In this document: piece by piece, positions 1 to 8,999 of the stretch
Position numbering within the stretch: position 1 is the first letter of the stretch
Layout: each line of letters begins with the position of its first letter
Assembly (NCBI GenBank): GCA_030147505.1
Contig: JASBVG010000094.1
Location: 31,372-95,371, forward strand
Length of the DNA: 64,000 nt
Direction: 5' to 3'
DNA from: Tardiphaga sp.
GTDB lineage: Bacteria > Pseudomonadota > Alphaproteobacteria > Rhizobiales > Xanthobacteraceae
Position numbers and translations under genes: made by a program
The notes under the pieces: model-generated
Database searches by the model: none
Told to the model about the DNA's origin: nothing
What the model saw: only the letters and a program-made list of their open reading frames with translations

Positions 1-31
1 CGACTGCGGTCGTCAAAATCGTTCTGGTCAT
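1..31 (-). CDS. Possible 5' end of a CDS running off the left window edge (MTRTILTTAV...)
   Basis: Minus-strand ATG at 31 preceded by GGGAGAG; only about 10 codons visible. Confidence 0.3.
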   Translation of the reverse strand, partial: MTRTILTTAV

Positions 32-58
32 CGAAATCTCTCCCGTTTAATTTTTGTT

Positions 59-1408
59 TCAGCGCTTGCTCAGACTCAGCACGCGATCGACCATCGGGCC
101 GCACAGGCCGAGATAGTTCGCGGGGTCGCAATGCTTACGGATGTTGTCTTTGCCGCCGAGCGCATCGTGGATCTCAGGCACCTCGGCGAGAATGTCGGCG
201 AGCGTGCCGCCGCCCTCGATGGCCTTGCGGCAGGCGTCATAGACGACGTCATGCGCATGCTGGCGGCCGAGCTTTGGCGCCGCCGCCATCATGACCGCTT
301 CGGCAACGATGAGGCCGTGGGTGAGATCGAGATTGTCGAGCATGCGCTTCTCGTGCACGACGAGACCGCCAAGCATGAACTTTGCGTTTGCCAACGATGA
401 TGCGGTGAGCAGAAAGCTCTCCGGCAGCGAGGCCCATTCGACATGCCAGGGGCCGGTGGCGCGCTCGAGATCATGGATCATGCCATCGAGCATGGTGGCC
501 ACATGCTGACGCACCGCTTTTGCAGCGGCGAGCATCAGTTCGCTCGAAATCGCGTTGCGCTTTTGCGGCATTGTCGATGACGCGCCGCGTCCGGGCACGA
601 AAGGCTCCGACACTTCACCAAATTCGGACGATGACAACAGCATCACGTCGGTGGCGATCTTGCCGAGGGTGCCGGTGATCAGGCCGAGCAGCGTCACGGC
701 CTCGGCGATGCCGTCGCGCGCCACATGCCAGGTGATCGACGGCTGATGCAGGCCGAGTTCTTCGCAGAACAGCCTTTGCATTTCGAGGCCGCCCTCGCCC
801 ACTGAAGCCAGCGTGCCCGCAGCGCCGGAGAACTCGCCCAGAAGGATTCGCGGCAGCGCCTGATCGACACGCTCGATGTGGCGATCGATCGAGGACAGCC
901 AGACCGCGGCCTTGTAGCCGAAGGTTACCGGCAGCGCCTGCTGCAGATGGGTGCGCCCGGCCATCGGCGTGTCGCGATACTTCTTGGCCATGGCTTTGAG
1001 GATGTCGCGAATCTCACGCAGGTCGCGCGCGACGATAGCGAGCGCGGCGCGGATCTGCAGGACATTGGCGGTGTCCATGATGTCCTGGGTGGTGGCGCCC
1101 CAATGGACGAAGCGCCCTGCCTCACCGGCGGCAGCAGAGAGCTGATGCACCAGCGGCAGGATCGGATAGCCGACGATCTCGGTCTCATGGCGGAGCTTGT
1201 CGAAATCGATCTGGATGGACTTGCCGGCGGCTTGAATGGCTTCGGCGGCGGACTTGGGCACGACGCCCATGCGGGCCTGCGCACGGGCCAGCGCAACCTC
1301 CGCCTCGATATAGCGGCCGACCAAGGCCTCATCCGTGAACACGGCCCGCATCTCCGCTGTGCCAAACATGTCCCGGAACAGGACCGAATCGAAAACCGTG
1401 CTGCCCAT
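59..1408 (-). CDS. Adenylosuccinate lyase / 3-carboxy-cis,cis-muconate cycloisomerase family lyase (PcaB-like)
   Basis: 449 aa ORF with fumarase/ASL signature GRGASSTMPQKRNAISSE and AGRTHLQQALPVTFGYK. Confidence 0.85.
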   Translation of the reverse strand: MGSTVFDSVLFRDMFGTAEMRAVFTDEALVGRYIEAEVALARAQARMGVVPKSAAEAIQAAGKSIQIDFDKLRHETEIVGYPILPLVHQLSAAAGEAGRFVHWGATTQDIMDTANVLQIRAALAIVARDLREIRDILKAMAKKYRDTPMAGRTHLQQALPVTFGYKAAVWLSSIDRHIERVDQALPRILLGEFSGAAGTLASVGEGGLEMQRLFCEELGLHQPSITWHVARDGIAEAVTLLGLITGTLGKIATDVMLLSSSEFGEVSEPFVPGRGASSTMPQKRNAISSELMLAAAKAVRQHVATMLDGMIHDLERATGPWHVEWASLPESFLLTASSLANAKFMLGGLVVHEKRMLDNLDLTHGLIVAEAVMMAAAPKLGRQHAHDVVYDACRKAIEGGGTLADILAEVPEIHDALGGKDNIRKHCDPANYLGLCGPMVDRVLSLSKR

Positions 1409-1420
1409 GGCGCCTCCTCA

Positions 1421-1454
1421 TTATGTTCGTACATATTAAATTGTCCGAACATAA
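1421..1454. promoter_or_regulatory. Putative GntR operator region: two TGTNCGNACA motifs in the divergent promoter
   Basis: TGTTCGTACA (1424-1433) and TGTCCGAACA (1442-1451); also TTATGTTCG/CGAACATAA inverted repeat. Confidence 0.5.
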
Positions 1455-1533
1455 AAGATAAGTCAACCAGCTTCCTTGACGGGATGGCGGCGGATCAGGC
1501 TTCCCTTATTGGAACAAAGACTCAGGGGCTGAT

Positions 1534-2277
1534 GTGGCAACGGTCGAAAAGCGATACGCATTCGTCGCCCGGGCGCTGACCGAGGCGATAGCCGACGGGC
1601 GGCATCCGGTCGGTTCGGTACTGCCGACGGAGTTCGAGCTGGCGGAGCAGTTTGCCGTGAGCCGCTCGACCGTGCGTGCGGCAATGCAGGAGCTGCAGGC
1701 ATCGGGACTGGTGAGCCGCAAGCGGAACGCCGGAACGCGGGTCGAGGCGGCATCGCCCGCGCGCGGCGGCAGTGGGTTCACACAGGCGCTGAACACCATC
1801 GAAGCCGTGCAGCAATTCGGCACGGAGACCGAACGACACGTGCAGCGGGTGGTGGATGTGGTCGCGGACAGCGAGCTTGCGGCGCAGCTCGGCTGCCGGC
1901 CAGGCCGGCGCTGGCTGTGTATCTCCAGCCTGCGCATGATCCCCGGTGATGCCACGCGCACGCCGATCTGCTGGACCGACGTCTATATCGACGGGGCCTT
2001 CGCGGATGAGGTGCGCACGAAGATGGACGGGCATCACGAGATTTTCGGCACCCTGGTGGAGAAGATTTCGGGACGGCGCTTCGTGGAGATCCGTCAGGAT
2101 ATTTGGGCGGTCGGCGTCTCGCAGACGATGGCCGAGCCGCTGAAGGCCGAGGCCGGCGCGCATGCGCTGTCGATCCGGCGGCAATATCTGTTCGCTTCAA
2201 ACGAACTTGCGGAGGTTTCGCTGAGCATTCATCCGGCGGATCGCTATCGTTATTCGACAAGGCTACTACGCGGCTAA
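1534..2277 (+). CDS. GntR family transcriptional regulator (HutC/UTRA type)
   Basis: N-terminal wHTH LPTEFELAEQFAVSRSTVRAAMQELQASGLVSRKRNAGTRV followed by a UTRA-like domain. Confidence 0.9.
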   Translation: MATVEKRYAFVARALTEAIADGRHPVGSVLPTEFELAEQFAVSRSTVRAAMQELQASGLVSRKRNAGTRVEAASPARGGSGFTQALNTIEAVQQFGTETERHVQRVVDVVADSELAAQLGCRPGRRWLCISSLRMIPGDATRTPICWTDVYIDGAFADEVRTKMDGHHEIFGTLVEKISGRRFVEIRQDIWAVGVSQTMAEPLKAEAGAHALSIRRQYLFASNELAEVSLSIHPADRYRYSTRLLRG

Positions 2278-4112
2278 CGAATCATCCTTGGCTCGGATGA
2301 CGGCAATGCCACGTCGATCACGCGCATCTGTACCCGCTCCTGCCCCTGCCAGCGATCGACGGTGAGCGAGCCGGCCACATGCACCTGCTGGCCGCGATAT
2401 TCCTGCAGCGCGTTGCCGAGCTTCTGGCCCACCGAGCGGAAGGCGATGCCGTTGACCATGGCGCCGTCGGACGACTTCAGACGCAGACGCAGATGCGCCT
2501 GCCCGACTTCATCGACATAAGCGAGCTGATGCGAGAGCAACGCGATGACCGGCTCGGGATTGGCCTGGCCGAACGGGCCGGCGCGGTTGATTGTGTTGAC
2601 GAGATCGACGGTGACGCCGCGCGCGGTGACGGCGCCGTCGATGAACAGTTCTTTCTCATTGCGTGATTTAGCGACATCGGACGCGAGGCGCTCTTCGAGA
2701 AAGGCACGGAATTCGCCGAGCCTTTCCTTCCTCAACGTGACGCCCGCGGCCATGGCGTGACCGCCGCCCTTGATGAGCAAGCCATCAGTCACTGCCTGCC
2801 GCACCGCCTTGCCGAGATCGACGCCGGAGATCGAGCGGCCGGAGCCGGTGCCGATACCGCCGGGCTCCAGCGCGATGGCAAAGCTCGGCCGCGCGAACTT
2901 CTCCTTCAGGCGCGAGGCGACGAGGCCGACAACGCCGGGATGCCAGCCTTCGCTTGCGGTGACGATCACACTGCCCTTGTCCTCAAGGCCGAGCGAGGCA
3001 AGCGCCTCGGCTTCGGCCTGCGCCTCGGCAGCCTGTTCGATGGCACGACGCTCGATGTTGAGACGATCGAGTTCGGCTGCGATCCTGGCGGCCTCGGAGA
3101 CATCGCCTTCGAGCAAGAGACGTACGCCGAGATCGGCGCGGCCGATGCGGCCGCCGGCATTGATGCGCGGGCCAAGCATGAAACCGAGATGCCAGGCTTC
3201 CGGCGGGCCGTTGAGGCGCGCGACGTCCATCAAAGCGGTGTGACCGACATGGTCGCGGCGACGCAGCGCGATCAGGCCCTTGGCGACGAAGGCGCGGTTG
3301 AGGCCGATCAGCGGCGCGACATCCGCGACGGTGCCGAGGGCCACGTGATGCAGCATGTCGAGCAGGTTCGGCTCAGGCCTCTGCGGCGTCCAGAAACCGC
3401 GCTGGCGCAGCTCGCGGTTGACGGCGACCAATGTGATCAGCACGAGGCCGACGGCAGCGAGATGGCCGAGGCCGGAAATGTCGTCGAGACGGTTGGGATT
3501 CACCACGGCATCGACGTCGGGCAATTCCTCATTGGCCTGATGGTGATCGATGACGACCACGGACATGCCGAGCTTTTTCGCCTCCGCCAGCGGCTCGAAA
3601 CTGGTGGTGCCGCAATCGACGGTGACCAGCAGCGTATTGCCGTTCCCCGCCAGCGCGCGGATCGCATCCACGTTGGGGCCATAACCTTCGAAAATGCGGT
3701 CGGGAATGTGGATTTGCGGATCGAGGCCGCAATGGCGCAGGTGCCAGGCGAGCAGTGCGGAGGATGTGGCGCCGTCGACGTCATAGTCGCCGAAGATCGC
3801 GACCTGCTCGCGCCGCTCTGCGGCATCCGCAATGCGTTTGGCCGCGGCTTCCATCTGGGTGATGGTGAACGGATCCGGCATCAGTTTACGGATGGTCGGA
3901 TCGAGGAAATCCTCGACGGCATCGATCTCGATGCCGCGGCCGGCGATGACCCGGGCGAGCATCTCCGGCAGCTTGAACCGCTGCACCATCGCCAAAGCCC
4001 GCGCGGCGCCGCGCTGATCGACACGGTCGCGCCAGATACGGCCGGTGGCGGATTGGGTCACGCCGAGAAAGGCGGGACGGACGAGTTCGGGGATGTCGGT
4101 CGACGGGGACAT
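2274..4112 (-). CDS. recJ: Single-stranded-DNA-specific exonuclease RecJ
   Basis: DHH motifs (FGDYDVDGATSSALL, VIDHHQ), GGGHAMAAG DHHA1 motif. Confidence 0.95.
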   Translation of the reverse strand: MSPSTDIPELVRPAFLGVTQSATGRIWRDRVDQRGAARALAMVQRFKLPEMLARVIAGRGIEIDAVEDFLDPTIRKLMPDPFTITQMEAAAKRIADAAERREQVAIFGDYDVDGATSSALLAWHLRHCGLDPQIHIPDRIFEGYGPNVDAIRALAGNGNTLLVTVDCGTTSFEPLAEAKKLGMSVVVIDHHQANEELPDVDAVVNPNRLDDISGLGHLAAVGLVLITLVAVNRELRQRGFWTPQRPEPNLLDMLHHVALGTVADVAPLIGLNRAFVAKGLIALRRRDHVGHTALMDVARLNGPPEAWHLGFMLGPRINAGGRIGRADLGVRLLLEGDVSEAARIAAELDRLNIERRAIEQAAEAQAEAEALASLGLEDKGSVIVTASEGWHPGVVGLVASRLKEKFARPSFAIALEPGGIGTGSGRSISGVDLGKAVRQAVTDGLLIKGGGHAMAAGVTLRKERLGEFRAFLEERLASDVAKSRNEKELFIDGAVTARGVTVDLVNTINRAGPFGQANPEPVIALLSHQLAYVDEVGQAHLRLRLKSSDGAMVNGIAFRSVGQKLGNALQEYRGQQVHVAGSLTVDRWQGQERVQMRVIDVALPSSEPRMIR

Positions 4113-4199
4113 GCGCGCACATAAGCATGATGCGCGCGGGAGGCAAATAATGAAGTCTTATTTTACTCTCGGAATGACGGGCGAAGAACGCTTCCGGTG

Positions 4200-5192
4200 C
4201 TAACCGCGCGATAATTTAAGCGTTACTCGACAGGTCTTAGTATAAGTATCCGTCACGTTGCGCTCCTCCATCTCGGAGGACGATAATTTAACTAGCTCAG
4301 CTATTGTTTTATTGCTGCGGAAATAGCGTGTTTCGTTCGAAACGTTCCCGCTCACACGACATTTAACCCAACTCGGCAAACCGGAACATAGCGATCTGAC
4401 GTCGCCTACAGCTTCTTTCACCACTCTTGGCTTGTCGATTGGCGGTCCCAGAGATTCCACGACTACGCTGAAAAATTTATCAAACGACGTAGAGCAAGCT
4501 TTGTCCTGCAGATCCGACGAGCCGCTTTTCTTATCACCATATTTCTCCGAGTAAGCGATGGCATACTGGTAGCTGTACTCAACTATGATCTCACTAAACT
4601 GACTTTGATCAATCACGTTTTTCTTGTAGTACTTCGCGATCAAGTCAAAGCCATCAAAGGCCGTTCTATATTCAAAGAACGCCCCTTGTGGATCCGCTTT
4701 CCAATTACCCGAGGGAAATTTCGCTTTGATTTCTGAAGCCCCCAAATTGATTGGAGGGATCGCTAGATCGGCCAAGGTTTTATCGGCCTGAACTGAAGAT
4801 GAAGATTCTAGCGTTAGTTTGTCTAGCATCTTGCCGAACACACGCTCACGGCAATTTCGATCGCCAGTCAAAGCTTCGGCGGTAGCTTCTCGGGAAAGAC
4901 CTTCAAACTCTTCGCGAGAAAGCGAGCCTCGACTAGAGGCGCCGACATCAACAAGCTTCCCAATTAGCCCATTTAACTGAGCTTTTACATCGCCTTGGAG
5001 CTGAGTCTCGGTTTTCCGCCCTTTGGCCTCCACCGTGTTGCAAATCGAGGCAGCCGTTTCTCGAATGATCAGCATCTGCTGCGAATTCAATGTCTGAGAC
5101 AGGGCAACTTTCGCAAAACAAAAAACGCTGATGAAAATGAATAAAACCGCGAGCACGTCGGCTTTCGTTTGTGCGATCATTCCCAGCTCCAT
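4200..5192 (-). CDS. Hypothetical exported protein, AT-rich relative to neighbours
   Basis: 330 aa ORF with N-terminal hydrophobic segment (VLAVLFIFISVFCFAKVALSQ); no recognised domain. Confidence 0.65.
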   Translation of the reverse strand: MELGMIAQTKADVLAVLFIFISVFCFAKVALSQTLNSQQMLIIRETAASICNTVEAKGRKTETQLQGDVKAQLNGLIGKLVDVGASSRGSLSREEFEGLSREATAEALTGDRNCRERVFGKMLDKLTLESSSSVQADKTLADLAIPPINLGASEIKAKFPSGNWKADPQGAFFEYRTAFDGFDLIAKYYKKNVIDQSQFSEIIVEYSYQYAIAYSEKYGDKKSGSSDLQDKACSTSFDKFFSVVVESLGPPIDKPRVVKEAVGDVRSLCSGLPSWVKCRVSGNVSNETRYFRSNKTIAELVKLSSSEMEERNVTDTYTKTCRVTLKLSRG

Positions 5193-5293
5193 GCAGCCTT
5201 ACAAGAGCAAAGGCAGCAGCCTACCACGAAGACTGTATATTCCACACAAAACAACCGATAGATGCAAGCGCTATCGATAGCGATTTGCCATCT

Positions 5294-6013
5294 TCAACAC
5301 CCCAGCTGCTTCGCCATGTCTTCAAAATCCTCCGCCACCACATCCCAGTCGCCGTCGGCCTTGAAGTCACGGTTCTGGTGCGGGCCGTATTCGGTGATGC
5401 GGGGAACGAAGCCGGTCTTGAGGCCGCATTTCTGGGCGGCGTCGAGGTCGTTGTTATGGGCGGCGACCATCATCACTTCGTGCGGTTTCAAGCTCAAGAG
5501 TTCGCAGGCGCCGAGATAGCTTTCGGGATCTGGTTTGTAATGCTTGAACAGCTCCGCGCTCATGATGAGATCCCATGGCAGCCCGCCGAACTTCGCCATG
5601 TTCGTGAGCAGCGCCACATTGCCGTTCGACAGCGGGCTGATGACGAATTTCGTTTTCAGCCGCGTCAGACCGGGGACGGAATCCTTCCACGGATACAGGC
5701 GGTGCCAGCCGAGGGTGAGATGATGCAGGTCGTCGTCCGTGAGGCTCTTGATGCCGAACTTGTCGACCAGCCCTTCGAGGGACTGGCGATGCAGCTTGTC
5801 CAGCTTCAAGAAGCCGCGCTCGGGATGATGGCGCACGCTGTCCATAGAGGGCACATAGGCTTGGCGCCACGCATCGACGAGTGCGGTCCAGTCGGCGCTG
5901 ATGCCGCGAGTGGCGCTCCAGGCGGTAAAGTCGTTGATCAAGCTGGTGCGCCAGTCGACGACGGTGCCGAACACGTCGAAGATCAGGGCCTTGACGGCGG
6001 AGGTGTCGCTCAT
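5294..6013 (-). CDS. Haloacid dehalogenase type II, HAD superfamily
   Basis: KALIFDVFGTVVDWR, SNGNVALLTNMAKFGGLPWD, KPDPESY motifs. Confidence 0.9.
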   Translation of the reverse strand: MSDTSAVKALIFDVFGTVVDWRTSLINDFTAWSATRGISADWTALVDAWRQAYVPSMDSVRHHPERGFLKLDKLHRQSLEGLVDKFGIKSLTDDDLHHLTLGWHRLYPWKDSVPGLTRLKTKFVISPLSNGNVALLTNMAKFGGLPWDLIMSAELFKHYKPDPESYLGACELLSLKPHEVMMVAAHNNDLDAAQKCGLKTGFVPRITEYGPHQNRDFKADGDWDVVAEDFEDMAKQLGC

Positions 6014-6043
6014 GGTCTCGCTCCCGTTTTGTTTTTTATCGTT

Positions 6044-6078
6044 GTAGCCCGGATGGAGCGAAGCGCAATCCGGACTAC
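6044..6078. repeat. REP-like palindromic element
   Basis: GTAGCCCGGAT-ggagcgaagcgca-ATCCGGACTAC imperfect palindrome between two genes. Confidence 0.6.
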
Positions 6079-6082
6079 GAGG

Positions 6083-6538
6083 TCAGAGTATCTTCCGATA
6101 CTGCATGAAGCCCGAATTGTCCGCGACCTGATCGTAGAGGATACGCGCCTGCGCATTCTCGTTCTGCGTCAGCCAGTGGACGCGGCTGCAGCCGTCGGCT
6201 TTCGCCTTCGCATAGACGGCTTCGATCAGCGCACGGCCCAAGCCGAGGCCGCGGGCGCTGCTGTCGACGAACAGATCCTGCAGATAGCAGTAATCGCCCG
6301 TTGTCCAGGATGAGCGGTGATACAGGAACTGAACGATGCCGGTCAGCTTGCCGTCCACATAGGCGCCGAGCAGAAACATCTGCTCGTTGGCATCGTGAAA
6401 ACGCTTCCACGCGGTGTCAGTGGCAACCTGCGGCAGCGTGGCTTTGTAGAAGGTCAGATAGCCCTGCCACAGCGGCTCCCAGGTGGTCCGCTCATCGGGG
6501 CCGACGGGGCGGATCTCAATATTCTCGATTTTCGGCAT
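6083..6538 (-). CDS. GNAT family N-acetyltransferase
   Basis: Acetyl-CoA binding motif LFVDSSARGLGLGRALIEAVYAKAKADG. Confidence 0.9.
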   Translation of the reverse strand: MPKIENIEIRPVGPDERTTWEPLWQGYLTFYKATLPQVATDTAWKRFHDANEQMFLLGAYVDGKLTGIVQFLYHRSSWTTGDYCYLQDLFVDSSARGLGLGRALIEAVYAKAKADGCSRVHWLTQNENAQARILYDQVADNSGFMQYRKIL

Positions 6539-6548
6539 TTGCGCGCGC

Positions 6549-7580
6549 TCAATCGAGGTGGAATTTTTCGAGCTGGCGGTGCTCGCCCTTGATGATGCGG
6601 ACGGTGCCGGTCACCGAGCGCATCACGATGGTTTCAGTCTCGATCACGTCGCCGCGGAATTTGACGCCCGACAGCAGCGCGCCATCGGTGACGCCAGTGG
6701 CGGCGAACAGGCAGTCGCCCTTCGCCATGTCTTCGATGCGGTAGATCATCTTCGGATCGTTGACGCCCATCTTCCTGGCGCGTTCACGCTTCTCGTCGGT
6801 GTCGAGGATCAGGCGGGTCAGCATCTGGCCGCCGATACAACGCAGCGCCACGGCCGCGAGCACGCCTTCCGGCGCGCCGCCGGTACCCATATATATATCG
6901 ATGCCCGACTTGTCGGGATCGGTGGTGTGGATGACACCGGCGACGTCACCGTCCGGGATCAGGCGCAGCGAGGCGCCGGTGGCGCGGATCGCGTTGATGA
7001 GCGGTTCATGGCGCGGACGCTCCAGCACCAGTGCGGTGATCTCCGACACCGGCACACCCTTGGCCTTGGCGAGACGCTGGATGTTCTCGGCGGGAGGCGC
7101 ATCGAGATCGAGCAGGTTCTTGTCGTAGCCCGGGCCGATCGCCAGCTTTTCCATATAAACGTCCGGCGCATGCAGCAGCGTGCCGCCATCGGCCATCGCA
7201 AGCGTGGCAATCGAGCCCGGCATGTCCTTGGCGCACAGCGTGGTGCCTTCGAGCGGATCGACGGCGATATCGACCTTGGGGCCGGCATTGATGCCGACCT
7301 TCTCGCCGATGAACAACATCGGCGCCTCGTCGCGCTCGCCCTCGCCGATCACGATGGTGCCTTCGATCGGCAGCTTGTTGAGCTCGCGGCGCATCGCGTC
7401 CACGGCTGCCTGATCGGCCGCCTTTTCCTTGCCGTGGCCGCGCAGGCGCGCTGCCGACACTGCCGCACGTTCGGTGACGCGGACGATTTCGAGCGTGAGG
7501 ATGCGCTCAAGGAGCTGCTGCGGCGGGACGGAAATATGGGTGGACATCGATGGCTCCTTTAGTTCAGCGGGGGCGTTCAC
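6549..7580 (-). CDS. glpX: Class II fructose-1,6-bisphosphatase
   Basis: GTIVIGEGERDEAPML, DPLEGTTLCA, GTGGAPEGVLAA motifs. Confidence 0.95.
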   Translation of the reverse strand: MNAPAELKEPSMSTHISVPPQQLLERILTLEIVRVTERAAVSAARLRGHGKEKAADQAAVDAMRRELNKLPIEGTIVIGEGERDEAPMLFIGEKVGINAGPKVDIAVDPLEGTTLCAKDMPGSIATLAMADGGTLLHAPDVYMEKLAIGPGYDKNLLDLDAPPAENIQRLAKAKGVPVSEITALVLERPRHEPLINAIRATGASLRLIPDGDVAGVIHTTDPDKSGIDIYMGTGGAPEGVLAAVALRCIGGQMLTRLILDTDEKRERARKMGVNDPKMIYRIEDMAKGDCLFAATGVTDGALLSGVKFRGDVIETETIVMRSVTGTVRIIKGEHRQLEKFHLD

Positions 7581-7604
7581 TCCCGATAACGCTTACGCGG
7601 TCGT

Positions 7605-8927
7605 TCAGTTCTTTTCGATGCGGATGACCTGCGGCTTGCCCGAAATCACCTTGTCTTTCTGCACAGCCTGCAGCGCGCGGCGCATCGCGTCTTCGGACGT
7701 CGCATAGGTAATCAGGATAACCGGCACGGGTGACGATTTCTTGGTGCCGTCGATCGGCTCTAGCTGGCCATTCGGGTGCTTCTGCACAATGGATTCCAGC
7801 GAGATCTTCTGCTCGGCCAGACGCGTTGCGATACGCGCCGCAGTGCCAGCGAGATCGCGCGCCATCAGGCGGATGTAGTAGCCGCCTTCATGACGTTCCA
7901 TCGGCGCCTTGGTCGTGGTGGTAAGCTTGGCGACCGGCTGCGCAAAGGGCAGCGCGCGGACATTGCGCGCGACATCGGCGATATCGGCCAGCACGGCGGA
8001 GGCCGTGGCAGCACCACCTGCCCCCGGGCCGACCAGCGTGATCGGGGCGATGCCGGCGCCGTCGATAGTGACGGCGTTGGTGACGCCCATCACCTGAGCG
8101 ATGGATGAGGTTAGCGGCACCATGGTCGGATGCACCCGCTGCTCGATGCCCGTCTTGGTGCGCATCGCAACGCCAAGAAGCTTGATGCGATAGCCGAGTT
8201 CGGCGGCCGCTCGGAGATCTTCGGCAGCAATGGTCGAGATGCCTTCCACCGATACGGCGCTCTCGGCGACTTTGGTGCCGAATGCAAGGCTGGCAAGGAT
8301 CGCGAGTTTTTGCGCGGTGTCGTAGCCGTCCACGTCGAAGGACGGCTCGGCTTCGGCATAACCGAGGCGCTGCGCATCCTTCAGGCACTCCTCGAAGGAC
8401 AGGCCTTCCTGCTCCATCCGTGTCAGGATGTAGTTGCAGGTGCCGTTGAGAATGCCATAGACCCGGTTGATCGAGGTGCCCGACAGGCCCTCGCGGATGG
8501 TCTTGATGACCGGGATCGCACCGGCGACGGCGGCTTCATAATTCAGCGCGCCGCCATGTTTCTCGGCAGATGTCGCCAGCTTCAGGCCATGCTTGGCGAC
8601 CAGCGCCTTGTTGGCGGTGACAACGGACTTGCCCGAGGCAAGCGCAGCGGAGATCGACGACAGCGCAGGATCGCCTGCCCCGCCCATCAATTCGACAAAA
8701 CACTCGACCTCGGGATGGGTGGCGACCGCCAGCGGGTCCTTCATCCAGTCGATGCCGCGCAGATCGATGCCACGCTTCTTGGCCTTGTTGCGGGCGGTGA
8801 CAGCCACGACCTTGATGCCGCGTCCGCAGCGCGCGGCGAGGATGGACTGTTGCTGTTCGATGAGACGGACGACTTCGGCGCCAACGGTGCCGAGACCCGC
8901 GATACCCACTTTGAGGGGTGCGACCAT
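7605..8927 (-). CDS. hom: Homoserine dehydrogenase
   Basis: GLGTVGAEVV Rossmann, NGTCNYILTRMEQEG signature, C-terminal ACT-like region. Confidence 0.96.
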   Translation of the reverse strand: MVAPLKVGIAGLGTVGAEVVRLIEQQQSILAARCGRGIKVVAVTARNKAKKRGIDLRGIDWMKDPLAVATHPEVECFVELMGGAGDPALSSISAALASGKSVVTANKALVAKHGLKLATSAEKHGGALNYEAAVAGAIPVIKTIREGLSGTSINRVYGILNGTCNYILTRMEQEGLSFEECLKDAQRLGYAEAEPSFDVDGYDTAQKLAILASLAFGTKVAESAVSVEGISTIAAEDLRAAAELGYRIKLLGVAMRTKTGIEQRVHPTMVPLTSSIAQVMGVTNAVTIDGAGIAPITLVGPGAGGAATASAVLADIADVARNVRALPFAQPVAKLTTTTKAPMERHEGGYYIRLMARDLAGTAARIATRLAEQKISLESIVQKHPNGQLEPIDGTKKSSPVPVILITYATSEDAMRRALQAVQKDKVISGKPQVIRIEKN

Positions 8928-8999
8928 AGAATTGTAACCTGTCGGATTTTCTTAGTGAGCCGGGGGATGCGCGGAAGCCTTGCGGCTCCCGCACTGGCC

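Noticed and set aside
2757-4124. 455-aa plus-strand ORF
   Set aside because: Antisense to recJ; shadow ORF.
5171-6313. 380-aa plus-strand ORF
   Set aside because: Mostly antisense to the HAD gene and part of the GNAT gene; no domain.
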